Assembly: GCA_036936605.1 (NCBI GenBank)
Contig: JAUPFV010000001.1
Span: 156,583,187-156,647,186 of the forward strand
Reading direction: 5' to 3'
Origin: Limnanthes douglasii subsp. nivea
Lineage: Eukaryota > Streptophyta > Magnoliopsida > Brassicales > Limnanthaceae
DNA length: 64,000 nt
The notes beneath the pieces are model-generated. The model worked only from the letters and a program-made list of their open reading frames with translations. It did not search any database and was not told where the DNA came from. How positions within the stretch are numbered: position 1 is the stretch's first letter; each line of letters starts with the position of its first letter. The position numbers were made by a program, and so were the translations under genes. Shown here piece by piece: positions 22,501 through 32,294 of this stretch.

Positions 22501-23640
22501 GATCCAAGAGTTGTTCTCCTTAATACCATTAATAGCATTTTTCTTTATTTTCTTAGAAACATAACTATGGAAAAGCTTAGAATTTTTATCACCATCCTTT
22601 AGCCAGTCAACATTGCATTTTTGTAACCAATACTCCTCCTCCATTTTATAGGCATTCTTCAACATAGCACTATACTTATTAAGCTCCTCTTTAGAATGAC
22701 TAGTATTAAGCTGCTGATGAAGACTTTCAACCCTGAGAACCTCATCTTCTAAAGCTTTGATCTTACTAAAAACATTACCAAATTGATGCTTATTCCAATC
22801 AATAAGGGCCACCTTTAATCTTTTGAACTTGTGCCAAAATTTAGTCAAATGATCCCCGTCCATGTCTTGAGTCGAGCTTGTAGAGACAATAGAAAGAAAA
22901 GTATCATCAAGGAACCACATGTTTTGGAATCTGAAGTTTTTCTTAAAGCCAAAATTCACACTAGAAACATAGATAATGATAGCCACATGATCAGAACCCG
23001 TTCTAGCTTTATGAACAAAGTTAGTATTGGCAAAGAGATCATTCCATTTATCATTTAAGAACACCCAATCCAGCCTTTTCCACTTGGTCTTATTACACCA
23101 AGTAAACCTTGAACCAACATAACCAGCATCCATGAGCCTACAGTCACTAACCATATGGTTGAAATCATCAGCACTATTTTGACAAAACATAGAACAACTT
23201 ATTTGATCATCAATAGAACTAGTAGCATTAAAATCTCCACAAACAAGCCAAGGTAAATCACCAACAGAACAAGAGATGCTACGAAAGATATCCCAAAGTT
23301 CAAGTCTATTCAAACGCTGACATTTAGCATAAACAAAAGTTAAAAGAGTGCTGATGTTTAAAGTATTATGAAAAGCATCAATATGAACACATTGAGCATG
23401 ATCAACAAGAATTGTGACAGTAATCGTATCATGCCAAAAAAACCAAATTTTATTAGAAACATTCGAAGCACTATGAGAAAAACCAAGTTTGGAAGCATAA
23501 CAACTAAGATTATCATTGCTAATCAAAGTTTCCTGAACCGCAACAATTACACATTTGTTTTTATTTGTAAGATGCTTAAGTCTTCTAAATGAAGATTTAT
23601 CTCTAATTCCTCTAATATTCCAATTTAAAATGTTAATCAT
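19504..23640 (-). pseudogene. LINE F ORF2 (endonuclease-RT-zinc-RNase H), two 1-nt shifts
   Basis: I take the start as the ATG at 23640, which opens MINILNWNIRG, the usual endonuclease N-terminus; the open frame continues upstream to 23757 inside ORF1. Endonuclease motifs are complete (NWNIRG, VQET, CGDFNATS, RLDWVF, GSDHVAI), as are RT (GMDGFN, IQLDMCKAFDKL, GLRQGDPLSP, AFADDILLF), the zinc module (CQFCQSYESTCHVFISC) and RNase H (NTDIF, AEARALMEGL, ETDSALLV, RVADW). The frame changes twice: near 21818-21822, where an A run appears one base long, and near 21324-21331, where an A run appears one base short. Apart from these, about 1380 codons read without a stop. Either shift could be a real mutation or an assembly error. 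Confidence 0.93.
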
Positions 23641-25141
23641 AATTGAGAGATCGTTTAGAGTTACGTGTTGCAGAAAGTTGATGAACATTCCTAGCCAGCC
23701 TTTTCTTCTTAGCAAGTTTAAGTTGTTTGTCAATGATGGTACTGAAGTCTTCATCATCTTCAGACGTCTCTTTTCTAATCAACTGACTTCTAGTTAACCT
23801 TTTACCTGGCTGCACCTTAACTTTAGCAGAGATAGCAGTTTGACTTCTGATAGAATCTTGAGGGCTATCTTTATTAGCTTTTGGAGATGAAAATTCAGAG
23901 GCTAAATTTTCATAATCCAAGTTGTTAGTAGCATCTTCAGGCGTATGTAACGCACCTATTCTTTCCTCATGGTTGCTATTATTCAAATCAGGTTCTTGAA
24001 GATTGTCAACAACATCAACCGTAGCCTTAACAACCTCAACAGAATCATACTTACCATGATTAGAATGAACAACCCCATCTTTAGGTTTCTTAGGCGAAGA
24101 TTGAAGACTCCCATAGTATGAACTTTTAGGAGTAGAAATAATATTTCCCTTTTCACTGATATTATTCAAAACATTAGAACCAAGGTGAAGAGTTTGAATA
24201 GCCTCATTGATTTCATCAGATGAAGGCAACACCTGATGATTTACATTGACTTTGGCCTGAACCACATTGACTTTGGCTTGAAATTCAGCACTGATCGATC
24301 CTTGAGCAGTTTTAGCATTGTCACGAGTATGATTTACATTCTCAACACTGATCTGTCTCTCATCTCCTTTGAGTTTCTTGCATTGGTAAAAAATATGCCC
24401 AAGATGATAGCAGCAACTACAATATTTAGGCAGATTCAAATAAGTAATTTGAACCCAACAACCCTGGTTACTTCCAAACCCTATCCAAACGTCATGAAAA
24501 AGCTTTTTAGTGACATCTAATTCAATTCTTGCCATACAATGATTATAATATGCTCTATTCTTCGATGGAACCTTGACTTGCATAGTCCTGCCTAAAGATG
24601 AAGCAATATCAGTGATAACTTTTTCGTTATACAAATGCTCAAGAAGATTACCAATCTTGATCCAAACCGGTGTGATAGGGCACTCATATTTAATGTTGAA
24701 TTCTTTTGTCCATTTCAACAATCTTATCACCGTAGAACCAACCGTCCATACATTCCTGCTCCACAACTTTCCAAAATCCTCAACAAAATCAAACTCGATA
24801 AGAATGTGCCTGGAGTCTCTAATACTATAACCATAATCTTTAACGAAGTTAAACTTGTTAAAGAACTCAAGCAAAAAAAATCTTTTTGGCAATCCAGCAG
24901 AACATTTTCCAACAAGCGTGAACTTCGATTTTGATTTGAGATAAGACAGGAATTCATCAGCATATTCCAGTGATAAATGATCACTCTTAAAACTAACATT
25001 TTCAACGTTGAAAGCATCAACAAAACCTTTTACTTTACCATTCACAACATCAACAAAACTCTTAGCCTTCCATTGGTTATCCTTAGAATTCTTAAGAGAT
25101 GAAGAGCTAACAACTTCCTGAACAGTAGAGAATTGATTCAT
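23633..25141 (-). CDS. LINE F ORF1, RNA-binding protein with CCHC knuckle
   Basis: 502 residues, uninterrupted. It has the same design as the LINE E protein: a DUF4283-like region at about residues 70-165 (SKFTLVGKC, DSRHILIEFDFVEDFGKLW, VIRLLKW) and a CCHC knuckle C241, C244, H249, C254. A long polar C-terminal region follows, then a basic stretch with KLAKKKRLARN. Role by family: binds LINE RNA and acts with ORF2 in the ribonucleoprotein. The ATG at 25141 is the first of the frame and follows a short leader. The TAA stop shares 8 nt with the ORF2 start (ATGATTAA). Confidence 0.9.
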   Translation of the reverse strand: MNQFSTVQEVVSSSSLKNSKDNQWKAKSFVDVVNGKVKGFVDAFNVENVSFKSDHLSLEYADEFLSYLKSKSKFTLVGKCSAGLPKRFFLLEFFNKFNFVKDYGYSIRDSRHILIEFDFVEDFGKLWSRNVWTVGSTVIRLLKWTKEFNIKYECPITPVWIKIGNLLEHLYNEKVITDIASSLGRTMQVKVPSKNRAYYNHCMARIELDVTKKLFHDVWIGFGSNQGCWVQITYLNLPKYCSCCYHLGHIFYQCKKLKGDERQISVENVNHTRDNAKTAQGSISAEFQAKVNVVQAKVNVNHQVLPSSDEINEAIQTLHLGSNVLNNISEKGNIISTPKSSYYGSLQSSPKKPKDGVVHSNHGKYDSVEVVKATVDVVDNLQEPDLNNSNHEERIGALHTPEDATNNLDYENLASEFSSPKANKDSPQDSIRSQTAISAKVKVQPGKRLTRSQLIRKETSEDDEDFSTIIDKQLKLAKKKRLARNVHQLSATRNSKRSLNYD

Positions 25142-25276
25142 TGGGGACAGATAGTCAAATCATCAGGTGATGATGGAAGAAGTTTGAAGATTCATAAGGC
25201 TGAAGAAGATGAGAATCTTGATTCTTGGAGCTTTCTCAAATTCTACAAACTTTTTATATACCAATACAAATTATGA

Positions 25277-25278
<2 letters not shown>

Positions 25279-25319
<41 letters not shown>
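25279..25319. repeat. (TA)n microsatellite
   Basis: About 20 TA dinucleotides bordering the 5' end of LINE F. A shorter run (18905-18922) borders its other end. Confidence 0.9.
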
Positions 25320-25322
<3 letters not shown>

Positions 25323-25950
25323 ATGAATATCATTTTAATTTTTTTTTTATATATATAATTTTTAAGATATTTTTTAAAATTTAATTATATATAATAAACC
25401 AATCATGAGTGGGTTTTATATCAAATTTAGTTGTATTGATTGATGATAAAAGATAAATATGGAATTTTTTTTATATTTATGGATAATGTTGAAAGATCTA
25501 ATAGGGTTATTATACATATAATTTCATTATTATATTACTTCAGACACATTTAATATTTTCTCTATAATTTATAATTGTACGTGACATTCGGCCGAACAAT
25601 TTTGTCAAACCGGGCAAACAAATCAAAACTCACTATAGTGAAACTTACATTGTGTCGGGTATCCCAAAGCCTATTTGGAAACCAGATTTGTGAAAGTAAA
25701 CTCTCGTGTTTGTTTGCTCGGTTTGCATGCCTCTTCGAGGCGCATGAAAAAATCTATCACCCGATGAGATGAGTTATACATGAGAGGTTAAGAAATCCTC
25801 TTGATTTGATGTTTTCACAGTCTCTTGGAAACAAAGATAACAGTTAATAGTCGAAGTGGTTACACTTCGGACCGAGATGGTAACATTAGCAGGAATGGTT
25901 ACACTTTGGGTTGAGAGTAATCAATTATCTACAAGGCCTTCGATAATTTA
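25320..25950. other. no gene seen; imperfect hairpin
   Basis: AT-rich up to about 25560, then more mixed. CAAACCGGGCAAACA (25606-25620) and TGTTTGCTCGGTTTG (25711-25725) are inverted repeats with one mismatch, about 90 bp apart. Two GTGGTTACACTT-like words near 25857 and 25897 are also repeated. No coding motif is recognised. Confidence 0.45.
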
Positions 25951-26665
25951 ATTTAAAATCAAAGTCGAAGTATAAACAAAAACAAATAAGACGGATGACC
26001 AAGAATCAATGCAACCATGTGGTATGGATAGACGTTACAACTTCCTCGGGAGGGATTACATGGTAAGACGGTGTTATATTTAGTCAACTTCCAGCGACGA
26101 GCAATGTTCAGATAGTGACGACTACCTATCATCATCAAGAACAATGCATAACCGAAAGAGTGTTCGCATGCCAAACACATACACCATTCTCGATCTAGAA
26201 GTACCAAATGAGTGATTTACATGCCAAACACATACACCATTCCCGATCTAAAAGATCGATGCATTGTCGGACGAAGTTTCGAAAAGACCCTAAGCAAGAT
26301 AGAAAAGCAGGAGCTGCCCCAACTGCGGCCACAGTAGCAGAACAAGCCAAGGCGAGGCTCGTGTTCGAGCAGCAAAAACAAACCCCTTTTATAGTTCCCA
26401 TGCCCGGACTTCAGCAACAAACATTCCCACCCTATAGTTTACACTACAGGGTGGGTCCCAATCCTATAGATTCAACCCAAATTATTTTCACCAGTTGTCC
26501 CTAAGGTAGGGTTGATGCATGGTTATCAGATGTCGATTTATTAAAGAGGATCATGATGTATCATGTGGTTTAAATAACCTATTTCACAATTAGGGATATA
26601 AAAAGAGATTTTTGTTGGAAAGATCCCAAGAATTTCAGCCTTTTCAGGATAGAGAAGCACGATGT
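25951..26665 (+). other. probable 5' portion of Gypsy element H
   Basis: A 98-codon frame (26208-26504) reads as a Gln/Ala-rich, polar segment (AGAAPTAATVAEQAKARL, then PMPGLQQQTFPPY) like the low-complexity leader of Tat-type Gypsy gag. A 53-bp offset duplication (CATGCCAAACACATACACC at about 26168 and 26221) precedes it. It ends at GATGT, the target duplicated by Copia G, and 31518 resumes the same sequence, where a definite gag segment begins. The assignment is mainly by position. Confidence 0.3.
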
Positions 26666-26997
26666 TGTAGTTTGTTATCACAGAAACAATGTTGAACAGC
26701 TATATTTCACACACACAATGGACTGTATTGAGAACTCAAAAGCTTGTCTCTCTTTTCTTGTTAATCAACTAAAATAGAAAGTACAATATATAAGACTGTA
26801 ACGTTCTGAAAATGCCTACAAAATAGGAACCAACTACACCTAAACAAACTCCACTACCCCATGACTTAATCAACTCCTACAAACTCTCTGAAAACCCACG
26901 ACCAGAACAACCGAACAACTACAGCAAATACTTTATAAAAAACACGAAACAAAACAAAACAAATAATAAAAGAAATAATTTAAGATTAATCCCAACA
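26666..26997 (-). repeat. 3' LTR of Copia G
   Basis: In sense orientation starts TGTTGGGATTAATC and ends ACAAACTACA. Preceded in sense direction by a polypurine tract TTAAAGGAGAGAA (27010-26998). Confidence 0.95.
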
Positions 26998-27012
26998 TTC
27001 TCTCCTTTAATC

Positions 27013-30000
27013 TTAAATTTTATCAGTCAATTCCTTAACCCCCAGAAGCTGTCTCATACGCTCACACTTGACTGTTGTTAGAGCTTTGGTTAGGATGTCT
27101 GCTCGCTGGTAATCACTCGACACATGCTTCACCACGACTTCGCCACGTTCAATGCACTCTCTAATAAAGTGAAAGCGTACATCAATATGCTTACTACGAC
27201 CATGGAAAACAGGGTTCTTTGCAAGATCAATAGCTGACTTATTATCAATATACAAGATCACTGGACCAATGCTTTCCCTAGTCACTTGCTGCATCACATT
27301 GCGTAACCAAATACTTTGACAAGCAGCTGCAGTAGCAGTCATAAACTCAGCCTCACATGAAGATAACGCTACACACCTTTGTTTCTGAGACACCCATGTC
27401 ACCAAGCTTTCATTTAAATAAAACGCCATCCCACCTGTGCTCCTTCTGTCATCAATATCACCACCCATGTCACTGACTGAGAAGCCTGTCAAGACATTAT
27501 TTCCACTCATCCTCGAGTACACAAGCCCAAGCCCAAGTGTCCCCTTTACAAACCTCAGAATTCTCTTCACTGCATTTAAATGTAAAACAGTTTGGTGCTC
27601 CATATATCTGCTCACCATGCCTACTGAGAAAGAAATATCAGGTCTAGTATGGACCAAATATCGCAAACCTCCCACCAAACTTCGATATTTTGTACTGTCA
27701 ACCTCTTTTCCACCTATATCTCTGGTCAGCTGCTCACTTGGATCCATGAGGTACTTGGTTGCATTGCAATCTGACAATCCTGCCTGCTCAAGCAACTTCT
27801 TTGCATACCCACTTTGCTTCAGTTCAATAACTCCATTTCTTTGCTTAACCTCTATTCCCAAATAATAAGCCAAATGCCCCAAGTCACTCATTTCAAACAC
27901 TTGACTCTTCTGCTTCTTAAACAACTCTATACTCGACATCTTTGTACCTGTTACCAGAATATCGTCGACATAAACTGCAATTATCAATACCTCGTCTGCG
28001 CTACTTCGAGTGTACACGACTTGTTCAGATGGACAACGTTTGAACCCCAATTTCTCCAGACAGCTATTTAACTTGGCATACCAGGCACGTGGTGCCTGTT
28101 TCAAACCGTACAGCGCTTTAAACAATTTATAAACCTTTTCTTCATGTCCACTCTTGATGAATCCCTTTGGCTGTGACACATAAACTTCTTCACTAATATC
28201 TCCGTTGAGAAACGCAGTCTTAACATCTAAGTGATGTACTTGCCAACTATTTTTAGCTGCTAGAGCAAGCAACAGACGAACTGTTTCGAGCCTAGTAACC
28301 GGTGCAAATACCTCTTCATAGTTGATACCATGTTCTTGTACGTAACCCTTCGCAACCAAACGAGCCTTATGCTTTATAACTTCTCCATCTGCATTCTTCT
28401 TTATCTTGTATAACCATTTCAAATCAATAACCTTTTTCCCTGCTGGTAACTCGGTTAATTTCCATGTCCCATTCTTCTCGATGGAGTCCATCTCACCTTG
28501 CATAGCCAATCTCCAATTCTTATCTCCTACAGCTTGTTCAAACTTCTGTGGCTCCTCAGTTCCTACAAATAGAAGTTCTTGCTCGAACTCTATCTCCTCA
28601 GTGTTATCATACACTTCATGAAGTGATCTGAACCGCAAAGGCTTACCACTATCATCATATCTGTGTGAACTAACAGTCGTTCTTGGTGATCTCGAGGAAC
28701 TCTCCGCTTCATCTGTGCTACTGACAGGAGATCGTGTTGGCGTCTCATAATCACCCTCCCAAGTATCACTGTCATTCAGATGTTCTGTCTCTCCACTGTC
28801 TACGTTTTCAAACATGTCTGGGACCACAAAGACATCTTCGTTGCGAGCATCACTTTTTTCAGACTGTTTGAAACACCAGTTCTTTGTCTCTTCAAACACC
28901 ACATCTCGACTTATATATATACGATTGCTCACAGGGTCGTATAACCTATATGCTTTAGTACCAGGATCTCGTCCAAGATTAATTACTGCCATACTTCTGT
29001 CGTCTAATTTCTTCGTGTGACCTTCAGAAATTTTCATGTGTGTTAGACAGCCAAAAACACGAATGTGGCTCAAGTTTGGCTTTGTTTCAGTCCATGCTTC
29101 GTATGGAGTCGGGTTCGACAAGGCACGTGTTGGAAGTCGATTCAGAACATATACCGAGTGACGAACAGCCTCTACCCACAATGTTGCTGGCAAACTCATT
29201 TCCTTCAGAAAACAACGAGCCATTTCAACAACAGTTCTATTCCTCCTTTCTACGACTCCGTTTTGCTGAGGAGTGTACGGAGCCGTGAAGTGCCTTTCGA
29301 TTCCATTGTCCTCACAGTAAGTCTTAAAATCATTTGAGACGAACTCACCTCCACGATCAGTTCTGAAAACTTTGATCTTCTTTTCTGCACCATCTTCTAC
29401 CTGAGCTCGGAATTTCTTGAACACACTAAAAGCTTCATTCTTACTTTTGAGCATATACACCCACATAACTCGACTGAAATCGTCCACCAACAAGAAAAAA
29501 TATTTGTTTCCTCCAAGTGTAGATGGCTCAATTGGACCGCATAAATCACCATGTACCAGCTGTAGGACCTTTGTTGATCTATATGTCGCTTTCTGAGGAA
29601 ATGTCTTTCTTACTTGTTTTGAGACCAAACAGCCTTTGCATACATCTCTCGTCTGACTTGTGTTAGGTAGGCCAGAAACCATATTGTTTTTGTACACCAT
29701 GGACATCGACAAGTAATTTACGTGCCCTAAACGAATGTGCCAGAGATTTGACACTTCTTCCAATTTTGACATCAAACAGCTTGGACTCACAGTTTCAGCC
29801 AACAATTTATACAGCCTATTCTCAGAACGCTTTACTTTCATGAGTACATTTCCCTTCTCTTCATACACCCAGATATAATTACCTTTCAAGACAACTTCAT
29901 TTCCTTCCTCAGAGAGTTGACCCAAACTTATAATATTACTACACAGGGAAGGAATGTAGAATACCTCATTTAACGTACGTTCTTCCCCATTTTTACACTT

Positions 30001-31140
30001 GAAAGTAATCGTCCCCTTCCCTTGAATTTTCACGGTTGAACCATCACCAAATTTTACTGATCATGTGATTCCTTCATTCAACTCCACGAATTTTCTTCTA
30101 TCGCCCGTCATGTGATTGCTAGCCCCATTATCTAGGTACCACACATTTGAGGTTGATTTGTTTTCTCTGTCTTCAGTCATCACCTTTGGTGTCACTCTTT
30201 CTTCGTTTAGCATCACTTCTTCGCATTCTTTGTTATGCTTTGCTAATAATAGGGCTGGTTCGTCTTCCTCTATCTGTGCCATTAAGGCCTCCTGCCTCAC
30301 CTCCCTTTCACGCCTTGGTTTCTTACACTCGACTGCGATGTGACCATAGGTGTGACAATTGTAACACCTCACTTTACTCTTATCCCATCTATTACGGCCT
30401 CCCACATTTGAGCTACCTTCAGTGTTGCCTCTATTCCTTCTTCTCTGCCATTCTTCCCTAGAAAATAACAACTTGCTTTCACCACTTTCTTTCTTACGCC
30501 ATTCTTCTTCTGTTAGCAGTACCTGTCCTCCCGTGACTTCTGTGTTTCTTTTCAATCTCTCCTCATGTACCTTTAGCGAACTAATCGCCTCCTCCACCGT
30601 CATGTTCTCCAAATCACCAAATTGCTCTATGGTTGATGTTATCTGCATGAACTTCGGTGGTACTGCACGCAGCAGTTTCTTAACCACATAGGCTTCCGTC
30701 ACTTCCTCACCAAGGACTCGAATATTTGTCGCCAATCCAACAAGCTTCAGACTGAAATCATCAATAACTTCTGAATCCTTCATGGTCATAGCTTCGAACT
30801 CCGCCTTTAGAGTTTGGATTTTCGCAGCTTTAGCTCTAACTGCGCCTTGACACATAGTCTGTATCGCCTCCCAGGCCTCTCTTGCCTTCTTCTTTCCAGA
30901 GAGAGTCAACAGTATCTCCTCGGGGATACTCTGGTAGATCATTTCCATAGCCACCTTGTCCGCCTTCTCTTTCGCAACTGTTTCTGGGTCTGTTGGTTCC
31001 ACAGCCTCCCAAACTCCGTTAGCCTGCATTAGAACCTACATTTTCATTGACCAAACTGTATAATTCGTCTTGGTTAACATTGGATAGCTTAAGACCATCG
31101 ATCCACCTTTGCCTTTCCCATTATCCATTGCTTTCGACAT
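27013..31140 (-). pseudogene. Copia G gag-pol, one frame with two nonsense codons
   Basis: A single frame of 1375 codons starting at the ATG at 31140 (MSKAMDNGKGKG). Stops: TAG at 31038-31036 (codon 35, after WSMKM) and TGA at 30063-30061 (just before SVKFGDG). Domains in order: gag with a CCHC knuckle (CYNCHTYGHIAVEC, about 30365), protease (YLDNGASNHM, about 30130), integrase zinc region (HIRLGH...CKGC), integrase core D, D, E (HGDLCGP, FRTDRGGEF, QQNGVVERRNRT), RT (LDVKTAFLNGD, VYVDDILVTG, about 27960) and RNase H (SCEAEFMTA, YIDNKSAI, ADILTKAL). The polyprotein would form the particle, cut itself, reverse transcribe and integrate. Every catalytic motif is intact, so this is a recently silenced copy. 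Confidence 0.95.
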
Positions 31141-31170
31141 GAATCTCTTGCTGATAATACCGAACCTTGC

Positions 31171-31183
31171 TGCTCTGATACCA
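31171..31183 (-). other. primer-binding site of Copia G
   Basis: In sense orientation TGGTATCAGAGCA, two bases after the 5' LTR; a perfect match to the usual plant initiator-Met tRNA site. Confidence 0.92.
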
Positions 31184-31185
31184 AA

Positions 31186-31517
31186 TGTAGTTTGTTATCA
31201 CAGAAACAATGTTGAACAGCTATATTTCACACACACAATGGACTGTATTGAGAACTCAAAAGCTTGTCTCTCTTTTCTTGTTAATCAATTAAAATAGAAA
31301 GTACAATATATAAGACTGTAACGTTCTGAAAATGCCTACAAAGTAGGAACCAACTACAGCTAAACAAACTCCACTACCCCATGACTTAATCCACTCCTAC
31401 AAACTCTCTGAAAACCCACGACCAGAACAACCGAACAACTACAGCAAATACTTTATAAAAAACACGAAACAAAACAAAACAAATAATAAAAGAAATAATT
31501 TAAGATTAATCCCAACA
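31186..31517 (-). repeat. 5' LTR of Copia G
   Basis: 332 bp, TG...CA in sense orientation, same length as the 3' LTR. About 4 differences by eye (near 31290, 31343, 31359 and 31392). Confidence 0.95.
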
Positions 31518-32000
31518 GATGTAAGTAGTAATTCAGAATATAAATTTAAAAACATCATATTGAATTTTGAATATGATGATCATCTTCTTTACCAAACATT
31601 TCCAAAGAGTTTAAGGGTAACACCTTGACTTGGTTTAATCAGTTCGGTCCAACTTTAATTACTAATTATGAGATTTTGTGGATTTTGTTCAGACATTAGT
31701 TGATGGGAGGTAAAAAATCAAAGGGCCATCAAGACTATCATGAATGGTCATAAAGATAATGAGGAAATTTTGAATGACTATACACGAATCTTTATCCAAA
31801 TATATAACATCCTCGGGTATTGTAACGAGGACGTTACTCTTGCACCATTTAGGCAGGGTCTACTTCCAGAGACTTTGGTTGAGGATGCGATAAAAATAAT
31901 GGTATTATCCTTTTGAACAGTTGTCGGATCACGTAGAGACAAATTAAAATTGAGGAGATTATGCGTCTTCGGCTAGTTGCGATAATTAGCCTCAATAGAA
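31518..32000 (+). pseudogene. Gypsy element H gag remnant
   Basis: Translated in pieces, the sequence near 31605-31690 gives KEFKGNTLTWFNQFGPTLI and near 31760-31905 NEEILNDYTRIFIQIYNILG followed by EDVTLAPFRQGLLPETLVEDA. These are the two halves of the plant Ty3/Gypsy gag domain (L.G.AL.WF..L, then ESL.DY..RF, then F..GL). At least one stop lies between them. It is cut on the left by Copia G and on the right by Copia B, which are both younger. Confidence 0.75.
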
Positions 32001-32005
32001 TTATC

Positions 32006-32250
32006 TGTTAGAATTATTTAGAAGTTGTTATTTTATGTTTATAATGTGTGTCTTTTGGTTGTCCTCTGAAGCATGCTTTACTTGTATTTTTTATATAACT
32101 TATGTCAGTCATTTAACGTGTTAGTGACTTTTATGTGTATTTAGACCAACAATTTTATTAAATGAATGTAGTATTTTCTTTTCACGTTCCAGTAACTCCT
32201 CTGCCTCTCTCATTTACTCTTACTGTTAAACCTTTGTTTCTGGACCAACA
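32006..32250 (+). repeat. 5' LTR of Copia B
   Basis: 245 bp, TGTTAGAATTATTTAG to GGACCAACA. Followed after three bases by the primer site TGGTATCGGAGC (32254-32265), one mismatch from the standard initiator-Met site. Confidence 0.95.
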
Positions 32251-32253
32251 AAG

Positions 32254-32265
32254 TGGTATCGGAGC
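32254..32265 (+). other. primer-binding site of Copia B
   Basis: TGGTATCGGAGC, complementary to initiator-Met tRNA with one G for A change. Confidence 0.88.
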
Positions 32266-32294
32266 CCTCATCTTAAGGGATTTGTGAGGTTAAA

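Larger units (their letters stand above)
18924..25278 (-). mobile_element. LINE F, L1-like retrotransposon, near intact
   Basis: Same family type as LINE E but on the - strand and better preserved. From right to left it has a 5' UTR (about 25142-25278), ORF1 (25141-23633), ORF2 (23640-19504 with two single-base shifts), and a 3' UTR of about 580 bp ending near 18924 with AATAAAATATC in sense orientation. Both outer borders are (TA)n microsatellites (18905-18922 and about 25279-25319), so the exact ends and any target duplication are hidden in simple sequence. Border positions are approximate. Confidence 0.9.
26666..31517 (-). mobile_element. Copia G, complete and near intact
   Basis: Perfect 5-bp target duplication GATGT at 26661-26665 and 31518-31522. 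The two LTRs are 332 bp each and differ at about 4 positions by eye. In sense order (right to left): 5' LTR 31517-31186, primer site 31183-31171, gag-pol 31140-27013, polypurine tract, 3' LTR 26997-26666. Only two nonsense codons interrupt gag-pol. It sits inside the older Gypsy element H. Confidence 0.97.

Noticed and set aside
28406..29337. + strand open frames across Copia G
   Set aside because: Antisense of the gag-pol frame, no independent motif.
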